This document shows, in pieces, positions 18,550 through 27,881 of a stretch of DNA of 64,000 nt. The stretch spans positions 16,907 through 80,906 of the forward strand of contig DEQQ01000090.1 in the NCBI GenBank assembly GCA_002360455.1, in the 5' to 3' direction. The DNA is from Saprospiraceae bacterium UBA3362 (GTDB taxonomy: Bacteria > Bacteroidota > Bacteroidia > Chitinophagales > Saprospiraceae). The position numbers were made by a program, and so were the translations under genes. Under the pieces are notes generated by a model, which searched no databases, was not told the DNA's origin, and saw only the letters and a program-made list of their open reading frames with translations. Numbering within the stretch: the first letter of the stretch is position 1; the number at the start of each line of letters is the position of its first letter.

Positions 18550-19743
18550 TTAATGCTGTACTTTTAACCACTTAAAGGTTTCCAATACGTTTTGATCTTG
18601 ACTAACCATTACAAAATAAATACCGCTGTTTAAATCAGACACAGGAACATCAAACTCAATGTTTGAGCTTACACCGGATTTTTTCAATACTGTGAGGGAT
18701 TTTCCCATAAGGTCTATAAGTTCAAGCTTAAAATCATGCTTGGATTTATCGGAATTTTGTATAATAACTTGCAAGGAGTTTGGATCTTTATAATCATTAA
18801 AACTTACAGATTTCTTTTGAGAAGAAAGCACTCCTATAATTTTGGAATAAGTAAAAGACCTGTCTAAGTCCACCATTTTCAAACGATAATAGTCGCTGTA
18901 TAAATTTGCCGAAGAATTGTCCAGATACTCAAAAGTATGCTCAGTATTCTCTGATTGAACAGTAAAATTACTGCCAATAGGTTGAAAAACTCTTGCATCT
19001 GAATTAAGTTTCTCCAATTCATAATGCGAGAAATTTTGATCTCCAATTCCTTTCCAGAATATCCGATTACCATTTGAAGTTTTCGTTGCCGAAAAATCCA
19101 ATAAATCTAAAGCCAGCTGAATTGCGCAGACTACAACAGAACCATCATTGTTTGGTCCTCCTATAGAATAAAAATAGTCTCCCTGACAATCTGGGTTGTT
19201 CCAGGGTCCTGTTGTTCCATCTCCACTTACTGCAATACGAGGTCTGAGTCTATTGGACAATCCGCAAGTATAAATGTATTTAAAACAAAATGGAACTAAA
19301 TTGGCAAACGTAGCTTTGGGAGTTCCTGTTCCATTGTCTCCATAGTTGTTCTTTGGATTTCCATCTAAGTTATCTACATAATACCCCGGGCCAGGTAAGC
19401 CTAAATTTCTTGCAGATGTACTATCAAAAAAGGTCCAATATCTAAATCCTTGCTGAGTTACCTGTTCTCCGGTAGCCCCTTTCACAACAGTAAATCCTGC
19501 AGGAATTTCATTCCATGGAACAAAAATGCCATGCACCCAGTTTGTGCTGGATTCAAAAAATCCTGTAAGTTTAAAACAAGTTTCCACCGTAATATTCCCC
19601 GTCGCAGGGTCAGTATTAGATCCGGTTCCATTGGTTGCCGTAACAGAGGAAATCGTTGCAGTGCCGCTAGCACATTGTGCAGACAAGACCACTTGATTAA
19701 ACACAATTAGGCATATCACTACAAAAGCAGTCTTTAACTTCAT
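18550..19743 (-). CDS. Secreted protein with T9SS type A sorting domain
   Basis: The 397-residue protein has a signal peptide ending LSAQ (about 1-23), a Cys-containing N-terminal beta domain (about 24-205: VETCFKLTGFFES, PFCFKYIYTCG, PDCQGDYFYSIGG), a fibronectin-like linker domain (about 215-305, FSATKTSNGNRIFWKG) and a C-terminal sorting domain (about 315-397, LELIDLMGKSL, SGIYFVMVSQ). The N-terminal domain is of unknown function; its paired Cys suggest disulphides. It is expected on the cell surface or secreted. It stands alone with its own terminator. Confidence 0.8.
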   Translation of the reverse strand: MKLKTAFVVICLIVFNQVVLSAQCASGTATISSVTATNGTGSNTDPATGNITVETCFKLTGFFESSTNWVHGIFVPWNEIPAGFTVVKGATGEQVTQQGFRYWTFFDSTSARNLGLPGPGYYVDNLDGNPKNNYGDNGTGTPKATFANLVPFCFKYIYTCGLSNRLRPRIAVSGDGTTGPWNNPDCQGDYFYSIGGPNNDGSVVVCAIQLALDLLDFSATKTSNGNRIFWKGIGDQNFSHYELEKLNSDARVFQPIGSNFTVQSENTEHTFEYLDNSSANLYSDYYRLKMVDLDRSFTYSKIIGVLSSQKKSVSFNDYKDPNSLQVIIQNSDKSKHDFKLELIDLMGKSLTVLKKSGVSSNIEFDVPVSDLNSGIYFVMVSQDQNVLETFKWLKVQH

Positions 19744-19970
19744 GACTTAAAGAATTTAAATAATAATCTCCAAAAAACATGCCAAACTAATTAATAACAA
19801 ATATCTCATTGATTTTATGCATATTACATATTACATAAAGAATTAAACAATGATCAAAATTGAAGATTGCACTAATCTTTAAATTATTTATTATCAATCC
19901 ATTATACATTATAAAAATATTTGTTTGTTGAGTAAAAATGGGCTTCCATTTCCATTAGAATTGAATATAA

Positions 19971-19978
19971 TATCTTTG
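19971..19978 (+). promoter_or_regulatory. Candidate -7 element for the asparaginase-like gene
   Basis: TATCTTTG followed by C matches the Bacteroidota -7 consensus exactly and lies 15 bases before the ATG at 19994, implying a very short leader. No TTTG -33 box is obvious. Confidence 0.45.
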
Positions 19979-19993
19979 CCAAAAAATTGCTTT

Positions 19994-20497
19994 ATGGCTC
20001 AATTCATTCAACTGTACATAACCGGTGGAACATTTGATAAGGAATACAATCTTGCCACGGGGCAATTGTTTTTTAAGGATACGCATATTCCAGAAATGCT
20101 GGAGCGAGGCAGATGCACTTTGGATATTGACATCAAAACACTGATGATGGTAGATAGCCTTGAGATGACTGATGAAGATAGAGAAATCATTATCCACAAC
20201 TGCCAACGTTGCGCATCTCACAAAATTTTGATAACTCATGGAACGGACACAATGGTGCTCACAGCTCAAAAGCTTGCTGAAGCCAATATTTCAGACAAAA
20301 CCATTGTGCTTACAGGGGCAATGATACCTTATGCCTTTGGAAGTTCTTCTGATGGATTTTTCAATCTTGGCGCTGCTCTTGCATTTGTCCAAGCTCTGCC
20401 TCCGGGAGTTTACATTACCATGAACGGGAGATGGTTTTATTGGAACAACGTAAAGAAAAATATTAAAACAGGTTTGTTTGAAGAATTGTTTTTATAA
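19994..20497 (+). CDS. Short asparaginase-like protein (N-terminal domain only)
   Basis: The 167-residue protein matches only the N-terminal, active-site domain of L-asparaginases (normally about 330 residues). The residues equivalent to the catalytic set are all present: Thr13 in TGGTFD, Thr84-Asp85 in THGTDTM and Lys102 before LTGAM. The C-terminal domain is absent: the protein ends soon after a short tail (WNNVKKNIKTGLFEELFL), with no frameshift sign and a terminator close by. I recall short asparaginase-domain proteins as a real family, so this is probably not a truncated gene. Amidohydrolase activity is uncertain. The ATG at 19994 is chosen because it starts the conserved strand. Confidence 0.83.
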   Translation: MAQFIQLYITGGTFDKEYNLATGQLFFKDTHIPEMLERGRCTLDIDIKTLMMVDSLEMTDEDREIIIHNCQRCASHKILITHGTDTMVLTAQKLAEANISDKTIVLTGAMIPYAFGSSSDGFFNLGAALAFVQALPPGVYITMNGRWFYWNNVKKNIKTGLFEELFL

Positions 20498-20498
20498 A

Positions 20499-20527
20499 AA
20501 AAAAGTCCCGATCAAGCAATCGGGACT
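20499..20527 (-). terminator. Terminator at the end of the dcw operon
   Basis: On the minus strand AGTCCCGAT (20527-20519), loop, ATCGGGACT (20512-20504) is followed by a T tract (complement of the A run 20495-20503). It sits 45 bases after the ftsZ stop and would end the whole dcw transcript. Confidence 0.88.
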
Positions 20528-20571
20528 GAATAAACCAATCTCATGAAAAGGTATGAAAAGACGAAGCATCT

Positions 20572-21936
20572 TTAGTCAACATTATTGTGGAGAAATGAAT
20601 TCTCCTCTCGAATCTCCGGTTTTTGATCATCGTCAATAAAGACTCTGTAACGAGAGATCGAGTTTTCTGATGAAGGATTCAATTGATCCAAGCGAACCTG
20701 TCTGCGTTCGAATGCAGGCGTGTTTTCTGATTCAATTAAATTTTTTCCATCTGTAAGCGGTTTTCTACCTTGAAAATTTTTAGATTCAAATAAACTTGGA
20801 TCCAATGATTTTCTTTCTTCACGCGGTGCGCTGTTTATAGTATTAGATCTTTGTATCTTATTGGAATTTTGATCTGCATTAATTCCAAGCTCAATTTCAT
20901 TTTTTGCTTGGGTATTGTAAGTCAAAGAAGAATTTTCTTCGTGATCTAAATCGATCACCTGTCTATTCTCTTTTTTGTCAAATCTGTTCTTATAACCCTG
21001 GCCGAATCCTGTGGCAATCAAAGTTACAGAGATAGCCTCTCCCAAACTTTCATCTACACAAGAACCCCAAATTATATCTGTTGCTTCTCCAGCTTCTTGC
21101 TGTATATATTCTGTGATTTCTCCAACTTCATCCATTGTGATCTCCGGATTTCTGCCTGTTGTAATGTTCAACAAAATATGTTTAGCACCTCTAATATCAT
21201 TATCCTCCAATAAAGGAGAATTCAAAGCGAGTTCAATGACTTTTTTTGCTCTATCTTCGCCGGAAGCTTGCGCACTGCCCATAATGGCAACGCCACTATC
21301 TTTCATTACAAAATTAACATCTTCAAAATCAACATTGATATATCCCGGAACTGTGATGATTTCTGCAATACCTTTGGCAGCTGTGGTCAATATATTATCG
21401 GCATAATTGAAGGCAGAAGACATTGCCAAATTGCCATACATTTCTCGCAATTTATTATTTGAGATGACAATCAATGCATCCACATTTTCCTTCAATGCTT
21501 CAATTCCCTCAGATGCCAATCGAGATCTTCTTGGACCTTCAAATTGAAAAGGTAATGTTACTATCCCAACAGTAAGGATATCAAGTTCTTTAGCCAATTT
21601 TGCTATAATAGGAGCTGCACCTGTTCCGGTTCCACCACCCATTCCTGCTGTAATAAACAGCATCTTGGTATCGGTTTCCAGAAACCTTCTAATGTCTTCA
21701 ATAGACTCTAAGCAAGATTGCTTTCCAACTTCAGGATTATTGCCTGCACCGCGTCCTGCAGTGAGCAAATTTCCCAACTGAATTTTATGAGGAACAGCGG
21801 CAATATCAAGGCTTTGGTGGTCTGTATTACAAACAGCAAAATCCACTCCACGGATCCCCATATTATACATGTGGCTTACGGCATTGGTTCCTCCGCCGCC
21901 TACCCCAAGCACTTTAATTATCGAGGATTGACTCAT
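20572..21936 (-). CDS. ftsZ: Cell division protein FtsZ
   Basis: FtsZ is the tubulin-like GTPase that forms the division ring. The 454-residue protein shows GGGGTNAV (13-20), the tubulin signature GGGTGTG (100-106), the GTPase T7 region with NVDFEDV, and a C-terminal linker of about 120 residues rich in Asn, Ser and charged residues (from about 325), ending in a short conserved-looking tail (FLHNNVD) that should bind FtsA. It is the last gene of the cluster, followed by a strong terminator; an unusually long, highly charged linker is common in this phylum. Confidence 0.97.
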   Translation of the reverse strand: MSQSSIIKVLGVGGGGTNAVSHMYNMGIRGVDFAVCNTDHQSLDIAAVPHKIQLGNLLTAGRGAGNNPEVGKQSCLESIEDIRRFLETDTKMLFITAGMGGGTGTGAAPIIAKLAKELDILTVGIVTLPFQFEGPRRSRLASEGIEALKENVDALIVISNNKLREMYGNLAMSSAFNYADNILTTAAKGIAEIITVPGYINVDFEDVNFVMKDSGVAIMGSAQASGEDRAKKVIELALNSPLLEDNDIRGAKHILLNITTGRNPEITMDEVGEITEYIQQEAGEATDIIWGSCVDESLGEAISVTLIATGFGQGYKNRFDKKENRQVIDLDHEENSSLTYNTQAKNEIELGINADQNSNKIQRSNTINSAPREERKSLDPSLFESKNFQGRKPLTDGKNLIESENTPAFERRQVRLDQLNPSSENSISRYRVFIDDDQKPEIREENSFLHNNVD

Positions 21937-22045
21937 GTAAACTTTTCTTTATTTGTTTTACGGTGTAAAGGTATGTATTATATATTATAAAAAAAAATAA
22001 ATTATGAATTTTTTTTATATATAATTAAAAAAAATATTTTTTCCC

Positions 22046-23428
22046 TTAAAATTCAGAATCCGGATTGGCCTTAAAAAAGTCTTTGAGACTCTTATAGCTT
22101 TTATTAATAATAGATTCCATCCATGAATCTGAACTCTGTCGATCAACCAATTCCAACTCCTCCTCCAACTCTTCTCGATTGGTAATATGGTCTTCATCTT
22201 TGATCTCTAAAGTATTTTTGGCTGTCCACCTCTTATCTGTTGGATTGGCTGCTTGAACCGTTTTCATTCCTTCGATCAATAAACCAAGACAGGTTGCAAA
22301 TATTGGTGAGGACAGTTCCTTTTCATAATAGGAGCTTAGGTGTTCGGTCGGGTTGCCTATTCGGGCAGCCAGTCCTGTTTGGTATTCGGCCAGCAAATCA
22401 ATATTTTTTAATAATGATCCACCCCCGGTAAGTACGATTCCCCCAAACAATTTGTTCTCGAATCCGCTTCTGTGAATATCCCACATCACGTAATCAAAAA
22501 TTTCTTGTACTCGAGCTTGAATTATTCTTGCCAAATTTTTTTCTGATATTTCTTTGGGTTCTCTTCCCATTATTCCGGGAATTGTAATAATTCTATTGTC
22601 TATAATTTCTTCTGACAGTGCGGATCCAAATCGCACTTTAAGTTTTTCTGCTTGTTCAAGTGTAACCGAACATCCGGTTTTGATATCTTTTGTAATGATA
22701 TTCCCTCCTAATGGAATCACTGAAGTATATCTGATGATCCCTTCGTGATAGATAGTCACATCCGTAGTACCCCCGCCGATATCTACCAACACGACTCCGG
22801 CTTCCATTTCATCTTTTGACAAAACGGATAATGCAGAAGCCAATGGCTCAAGCATCATGCCTTGTTGCTGCAACCCGGCTTTCTCCAAACATTTGGTAAT
22901 GTTGGCAGCAGCATTGGTATTTCCTGTGATGATATGAAAATTGGATTGCAATCTTGCGCCCGACATTCCTATAGGATCATTTATTCCTGACTCATCATCT
23001 ACAGAATATTCTTGTGGAATCACATGCAAAATTTGATCGCCCGGAGGGAGAGCAATTTTGTACATATCGTTAATCAGCTTGTCTACATCCGTTTGTGAAA
23101 TTTCATTGTTAGGATCATTTCTATACAAGACGCCCTGATGCATAATGCTTTTAATATGTTGCCCTGCAATACCAACATAAACAGACTGAATCTCATGATG
23201 CGATGTTTTTTCTGCCTGATCAATCGCATCTGATATTGCTTTGGCTGTCTTATCTATGTTAGAGACAACACCACGTATGACACCATCTGATACTACTTTG
23301 CCGTAGCCTATGACTTCAATTTTTCCTAAGATATTTTTTCTACCAACTACAGCACAAACTTTGGTTGTCCCTATATCAAGAGCGACTACTAAATCTTGTT
23401 GTTGAACTGTTTGATTTTCCATATCCAT
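22046..23428 (-). CDS. ftsA: Cell division protein FtsA
   Basis: FtsA is the actin-like ATPase that ties FtsZ to the membrane. The 460-residue protein has the phosphate-1 motif VVALDIGTTKVCAVVG (about 13-28), phosphate-2 VLVDIGGGTTDVTIY, the adenosine motif GGIVLTGGGSLL, and the 1C subdomain VYVGIAGQHIKS. A C-terminal stretch rich in Lys and Phe (LKDFFKAN) could be its amphipathic membrane anchor. It ends 109 bases before ftsZ and starts 14 bases after ftsQ. The extra start two codons downstream makes no practical difference. Confidence 0.95.
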   Translation of the reverse strand: MDMENQTVQQQDLVVALDIGTTKVCAVVGRKNILGKIEVIGYGKVVSDGVIRGVVSNIDKTAKAISDAIDQAEKTSHHEIQSVYVGIAGQHIKSIMHQGVLYRNDPNNEISQTDVDKLINDMYKIALPPGDQILHVIPQEYSVDDESGINDPIGMSGARLQSNFHIITGNTNAAANITKCLEKAGLQQQGMMLEPLASALSVLSKDEMEAGVVLVDIGGGTTDVTIYHEGIIRYTSVIPLGGNIITKDIKTGCSVTLEQAEKLKVRFGSALSEEIIDNRIITIPGIMGREPKEISEKNLARIIQARVQEIFDYVMWDIHRSGFENKLFGGIVLTGGGSLLKNIDLLAEYQTGLAARIGNPTEHLSSYYEKELSSPIFATCLGLLIEGMKTVQAANPTDKRWTAKNTLEIKDEDHITNREELEEELELVDRQSSDSWMESIINKSYKSLKDFFKANPDSEF

Positions 23429-23442
23429 AATTTTTGATGCTA

Positions 23443-24234
23443 TTAAATTGCTTGTTGATATTTTTTACAAACAACCTGACCGTCGTTATTTAGGTCGATT
23501 GTCTCATATACATTCCATCCCGCATAAGGCAAACCTTGCTCGTAGAAAAATTTTAATTTTTCCAACTTTTCTTTCACCTGAACCACCGCTCCAAAATTTA
23601 TTTTCTCCTTTCCTACTTTTGGTATTAGCTGAATTTGACCTGATTGATTTACTTCTATCTGCTCAATAAGGGCTTTGGCAAAAGCATCCTTAGAGACTTC
23701 TGTTGACAATTTGAACATTGTTTGATAAGCCATATTTGATTTAGACCAAATAGAACTTCCAACCAGCTCCGGTATGAGTCCTGTAATGACCGGTACACGC
23801 GCTGAATAAATAGTACTGCAAGGAATTTTCTCACCATCAGAACCAATATAAAATTGATTATTGGCTATATCAATCACACGCATTACCGGATCTCTTTGGT
23901 AAATGTCAATGTGGAAGTTATCTCTTGCATCCATATAAATCTCTGCGTGGTGCACTGTACTCAGTTTTTCAAAATAATCTTCAAGTTCTTTGGTATGTAA
24001 ATTATATTGTCTAATCTTCCTCCAATCTTTCTTAAAAAAATACTTTAAATGGGTCATGATCTCATTCTTTGTTATCAAAGAATTTTCCGGATTGGATTTG
24101 ATAATCTGAACCTCCAAGTGATTAGAAAATTGGGCTCGCTGATTTTTTATAGAAAGCATCCACAGTCCTGCCAATAATGCCAGTACTCCAATATGCAACG
24201 AGATCCACAGTAATCCTTTAACTCTAGGATTCAT
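23443..24234 (-). CDS. ftsQ: Cell division protein FtsQ/DivIB-like
   Basis: The 263-residue protein has a single N-terminal membrane anchor (about 8-26, LLWISLHIGVLALLAGLWML), a POTRA-like segment (about 38-115, KNEIMTHLKYFF, YQRDPVMRVID) and a beta domain. FtsQ recruits FtsL, FtsB and FtsI in the divisome. Sequence conservation is low in this family; position between murC and ftsA and topology support the call. It overlaps murC by 11 bases. Confidence 0.87.
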   Translation of the reverse strand: MNPRVKGLLWISLHIGVLALLAGLWMLSIKNQRAQFSNHLEVQIIKSNPENSLITKNEIMTHLKYFFKKDWRKIRQYNLHTKELEDYFEKLSTVHHAEIYMDARDNFHIDIYQRDPVMRVIDIANNQFYIGSDGEKIPCSTIYSARVPVITGLIPELVGSSIWSKSNMAYQTMFKLSTEVSKDAFAKALIEQIEVNQSGQIQLIPKVGKEKINFGAVVQVKEKLEKLKFFYEQGLPYAGWNVYETIDLNNDGQVVCKKYQQAI

Positions 24235-25597
24235 ACTTATTAATTAAACATGCTTTTATTTCGTCCAATCTGAGATCTAAATCTCCAGCGCCAAGGGTCA
24301 TCACCACTTCAAGGTCCAGCGTTTTTAGTAAATCAGTCAATTCCTTCTGCAAACATATATATTTTTTTTCTAATATTATATTTTCGAATAAAGAATTTGA
24401 AGAAATTCCGTTAATAGGCTCTTCACGAGCCGGATAAATTTCTACTAATATGAGTTGATCCAATGCCCCCAGAACCTGAGCAAATTCCTCCATAAAATCT
24501 CTTGTTCTAGAGTAAAGATGGGGTTGAAAAATACCGGTTATTTTCTTATCAGGGTAATGCATTTTTGCAGCAGAAATTGCTGCAGCCAATTCAGTTGGAT
24601 GATGAGCATAGTCATCAATCAATGTAATATTTTTTCCCGAATAAACAAGCTCAAATCTCCTCGAAACTCCTTTGAAACTTGCGATTGCTTGGCCGATATT
24701 TTGTGGCTTTACCCCGGCAATCAAACAGGCTTTGATGGCCGCTACAGCATTGATTACGTTATGTTTTCCCGCCAAAGGCAAGCTCAATTTGGGAATGACA
24801 AAATTTTCGTTATCGCAATAATCAAAATTGATCTCTTTTTGATCCCATGATTTAATTTCTGCTCTAAGCTTTCCCTTCAACCCAAATTCAATGAGTTTTA
24901 CTCCAATTTGAATAAATTTTTGTTTTTCTTCCTCCGCTATCCCTTCATACAAAAGTAATGTTCCTCCGGGTTTGATCTGCCGGGCAAATCGCAAATAGGT
25001 TTCCACCATTTCTTCACGCGAGCCGTAAATATCCAAATGATCGGCATCCAAAGAATTGATTATGGTCAAATCCGGTTTTAATTGCAAAAAAGATCTGTCA
25101 TACTCATCAGCCTCCAAAACAACAATATTTTCTCCTTGGTCAATATAGTTGGATTTATAATTTGCTGCAATACCTCCAAGAAATGCGCTTACTCCTAGCT
25201 TAGTTTGAACTAATATATGAGATATTAAAATAGATGTACTTGTTTTTCCGTGAGTTCCTGCTACCGCTATGCTTTTTCTATGATTAGTAATAATTCCTAA
25301 AACCTCCGAGCGTTTTTTAAGATCGAATTTTTTTTCGACAACAAAAAGAAATTCCTTAAGATTTTTGGGTATTGCAGGAGTATAGATTACAAGATCGCAA
25401 TCTATTGGAATTAAATCTGGTCTATCTTCATAATGGATCTGAATTCCTTCTGCTTCTAATTTTTCTGTAAGTGGAGTTTTGGTCTTATCATATCCTATAC
25501 AATGCACATTACGCTTATTAAAATATCTTGCCAATGCGCTCATTCCAATTCCGCCGATTCCTAAAAAATATATTTTTCTCCAATTCTCCATGATCAT
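24224..25597 (-). CDS. murC: UDP-N-acetylmuramate--L-alanine ligase MurC
   Basis: MurC adds L-alanine to UDP-N-acetylmuramic acid in the cytoplasm. The 457-residue protein has the N-terminal Rossmann loop GIGGIGMS (13-20), ATP loop AGTHGKTS (113-120), DEYDRSF and the C-terminal YAHHPTE motif typical of MurC. Its start overlaps murG by four bases (ATGA), a translational coupling arrangement. A start two codons further in is possible. Confidence 0.96.
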   Translation of the reverse strand: MIMENWRKIYFLGIGGIGMSALARYFNKRNVHCIGYDKTKTPLTEKLEAEGIQIHYEDRPDLIPIDCDLVIYTPAIPKNLKEFLFVVEKKFDLKKRSEVLGIITNHRKSIAVAGTHGKTSTSILISHILVQTKLGVSAFLGGIAANYKSNYIDQGENIVVLEADEYDRSFLQLKPDLTIINSLDADHLDIYGSREEMVETYLRFARQIKPGGTLLLYEGIAEEEKQKFIQIGVKLIEFGLKGKLRAEIKSWDQKEINFDYCDNENFVIPKLSLPLAGKHNVINAVAAIKACLIAGVKPQNIGQAIASFKGVSRRFELVYSGKNITLIDDYAHHPTELAAAISAAKMHYPDKKITGIFQPHLYSRTRDFMEEFAQVLGALDQLILVEIYPAREEPINGISSNSLFENIILEKKYICLQKELTDLLKTLDLEVVMTLGAGDLDLRLDEIKACLINKYES

Positions 25598-26691
25598 TCT
25601 CTTTCCGGAATTAGTGAAATAATTTCATGGGCAATATGCAGAGCTGCGTCATCCTTTTTGAGCAATGCTAAATTACTTTGCATTTGTTTAAGCATTGAAT
25701 GATCAAAAATCAACGATGTGATTCTATTCCATAATTGACTGTTCAAATCTCTATCCAAGACCATTTCTGCGGCTTGATGAATAACAATCGATTCTGCATT
25801 TTTTCTTTGATGATCTTCTGCTACATTGGGCGAGGGAACTAATATTGATGGACTGGATGTTTGAATCAATTCTGCGATAGTCAAGGCACCGGCTCTGCAC
25901 ACACAAACATCTGCTATTTGATAAACAAAATCCATACGATCAATGAAGGACAATATTTTTACATTTTCCAGCTTGGCTGTTTCACATTGAGAAAACTCCT
26001 GCTCATACATTTTACCAACCTGCCATATCCACTGAACTTGACCTAAAGACCGAATATTTTCGGTATTCTTTTTCATCCATTCATTCAAGCTTCTTGCGCC
26101 AAGGCTTCCTCCCAATATTGCAATCGTTTTATGATCCTCTTCCAATTGAAAATACTGTATTGCATCAGTTTTGGAACAGGTCAGGGTCAATCCATGACGA
26201 ACTGGATTTCCAGTAAAGACAAGCTTCTCCTTAGGAAAAAACTTTTCCATACCATTGAATGCAACACAAATTTTTTTTGCATCCTTAGAGGACATTTTAT
26301 TTGTGATCCCCGGAAACGAATTTTGTTCTTGAATTAAGATCGGAATTTTTTTTAACGCTGCAGCTTTCATCATTGCACTGCTTGCATATCCACCGACACC
26401 AACCACAACATCAGCTTTGAATGATCTTAATATGGACAAACATTTTATTATACTAGCAATGAATTTATATATTGTTATAAAAAAAGATAAACTAATTTTT
26501 CTTTGGACACCCTGTATATCCAATCCGATAATGGAATAGCCTGCTTGGGGAACTTTCTGCATCTCGAGTTTATTCTCAGCACCCACAAACAACAATTCTA
26601 CAGAAGGTCTGATTTTCTTCAGAGCATCTGCTATCGCAATGGCCGGAAAAACATGCCCGCCTGTACCGCCTCCGCTAATTATCACCTTCAT
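25594..26691 (-). CDS. murG: UDP-GlcNAc transferase MurG (lipid II synthesis)
   Basis: MurG transfers N-acetylglucosamine to lipid I, giving lipid II at the inner face of the membrane. The 365-residue GT-B protein carries GGGTGGH (7-13), the hydrophobic membrane patch after KISLSFFITIYKF, VGVGGYAS, GNPVR, GGSLGARSLNE and CRAGALTIAE, all MurG signatures. It overlaps ftsW by 17 bases and murC by four. Confidence 0.96.
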   Translation of the reverse strand: MKVIISGGGTGGHVFPAIAIADALKKIRPSVELLFVGAENKLEMQKVPQAGYSIIGLDIQGVQRKISLSFFITIYKFIASIIKCLSILRSFKADVVVGVGGYASSAMMKAAALKKIPILIQEQNSFPGITNKMSSKDAKKICVAFNGMEKFFPKEKLVFTGNPVRHGLTLTCSKTDAIQYFQLEEDHKTIAILGGSLGARSLNEWMKKNTENIRSLGQVQWIWQVGKMYEQEFSQCETAKLENVKILSFIDRMDFVYQIADVCVCRAGALTIAELIQTSSPSILVPSPNVAEDHQRKNAESIVIHQAAEMVLDRDLNSQLWNRITSLIFDHSMLKQMQSNLALLKKDDAALHIAHEIISLIPERE

Positions 26692-27868
26692 CTTCTTGAT
26701 CTAAATCTACTTGTAGTGTTCCTGAATCCGATTCCAATTTTATCTCTCTAAGATGTTTGCTTACACTGAGTAACATACCAAATGAAATACAGGTAAATAA
26801 CAATGATGATCCTCCCATACTGACCAATGGCAAGGTCTGTCCTGTAACGGGTACCAGCTCTGTGGAAACAGCAATATTGGCAAAAGCTTGCATCACAATA
26901 TTGACTCCTATTCCAATTGCAAGAATCGCCCCGAACGTTTTGGGCATCTCAGTAACAATCGAAACACATTTGATCAATAATGCCAAATACAATCCTATAA
27001 CTAATATTCCAAATACCAATCCTCCTTCTTCACAAATTATTGCATAAATGAAATCGGCATATGAATAAGGAATAAAATTTCTCAACATACTGTAACCCGG
27101 ACCAACTCCAAAAATTCCACCTCTCGCGATCGCAATTTTAGCTTGTTGAACCTGATATCCTCCTTCATCGGTATATAAAAATTCTGTGATCCTGTTAATC
27201 CAAATGCTCATACGAGTAGAGCCCGGAAACATTACATTGATCAAATACAGGACACCGAATAACGCGACCCCTAGAAACACAAGCCCAATCAACGAAGACA
27301 TAGAAACACGACCCATGAACAATATGAGAAATCCCGTGGCGAATAACAATGCAGCTGTGCTAAAATTGGATGGAGCAATCAATCCGCATACAATAATAAT
27401 AGGCATTAATAATGGAATAAATGCCGACTTAAAATCTTTTATATAATCTTGCTTTGCAGAGATAGAACGAGCCAGATAGCAGACTAAAGCTATCTTTGCC
27501 AAATCCGAAACCTGAAAAGTAATATCCGTGAATGGAACATACAGCCATCGTTTGGCATCATGGACCTCTACTCCAAAAAACAAAGTAATAATCAACAATA
27601 CAATGGAAGCAATCAACAAGTGAGGCGCAAATCGATTGTATTCATTATAATGAATTTTACTACACAACCATGTAAATGCTAATCCCAATAATATAAAAGG
27701 GACATGCTTCATCATAAAATACAAAGTTGTGTCCGAATTGTATTTTGTTATACTTATTGATGCACTAAAAACAGCCATCAAAGAAATGAGCGACAGGAGA
27801 AGAATTATGGACCATAGCATTCTATCTCCTTTAAAACTATCTTTTACATGTTGCAATACAATATTCAT
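26675..27868 (-). CDS. ftsW: Lipid II polymerase/flippase-family protein FtsW
   Basis: The 397-residue SEDS-family protein has about ten transmembrane helices and the conserved loops GAKRWL-like (DAKRWLYVPF), DLAKIALV, GPGYSMLRNFIPYSYADFI (shown in part) with the essential Asp, and the C-terminal PLVSMGGSS. FtsW polymerises septal glycan with FtsI. Placement between murD and murG in the cluster favours FtsW over RodA. A cytoplasmic acidic tail (about 385-397) overlaps the murG start. Confidence 0.94.
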   Translation of the reverse strand: MNIVLQHVKDSFKGDRMLWSIILLLSLISLMAVFSASISITKYNSDTTLYFMMKHVPFILLGLAFTWLCSKIHYNEYNRFAPHLLIASIVLLIITLFFGVEVHDAKRWLYVPFTDITFQVSDLAKIALVCYLARSISAKQDYIKDFKSAFIPLLMPIIIVCGLIAPSNFSTAALLFATGFLILFMGRVSMSSLIGLVFLGVALFGVLYLINVMFPGSTRMSIWINRITEFLYTDEGGYQVQQAKIAIARGGIFGVGPGYSMLRNFIPYSYADFIYAIICEEGGLVFGILVIGLYLALLIKCVSIVTEMPKTFGAILAIGIGVNIVMQAFANIAVSTELVPVTGQTLPLVSMGGSSLLFTCISFGMLLSVSKHLREIKLESDSGTLQVDLDQEDEGDN

Positions 27869-27881
27869 TCTTGCAAATTTT

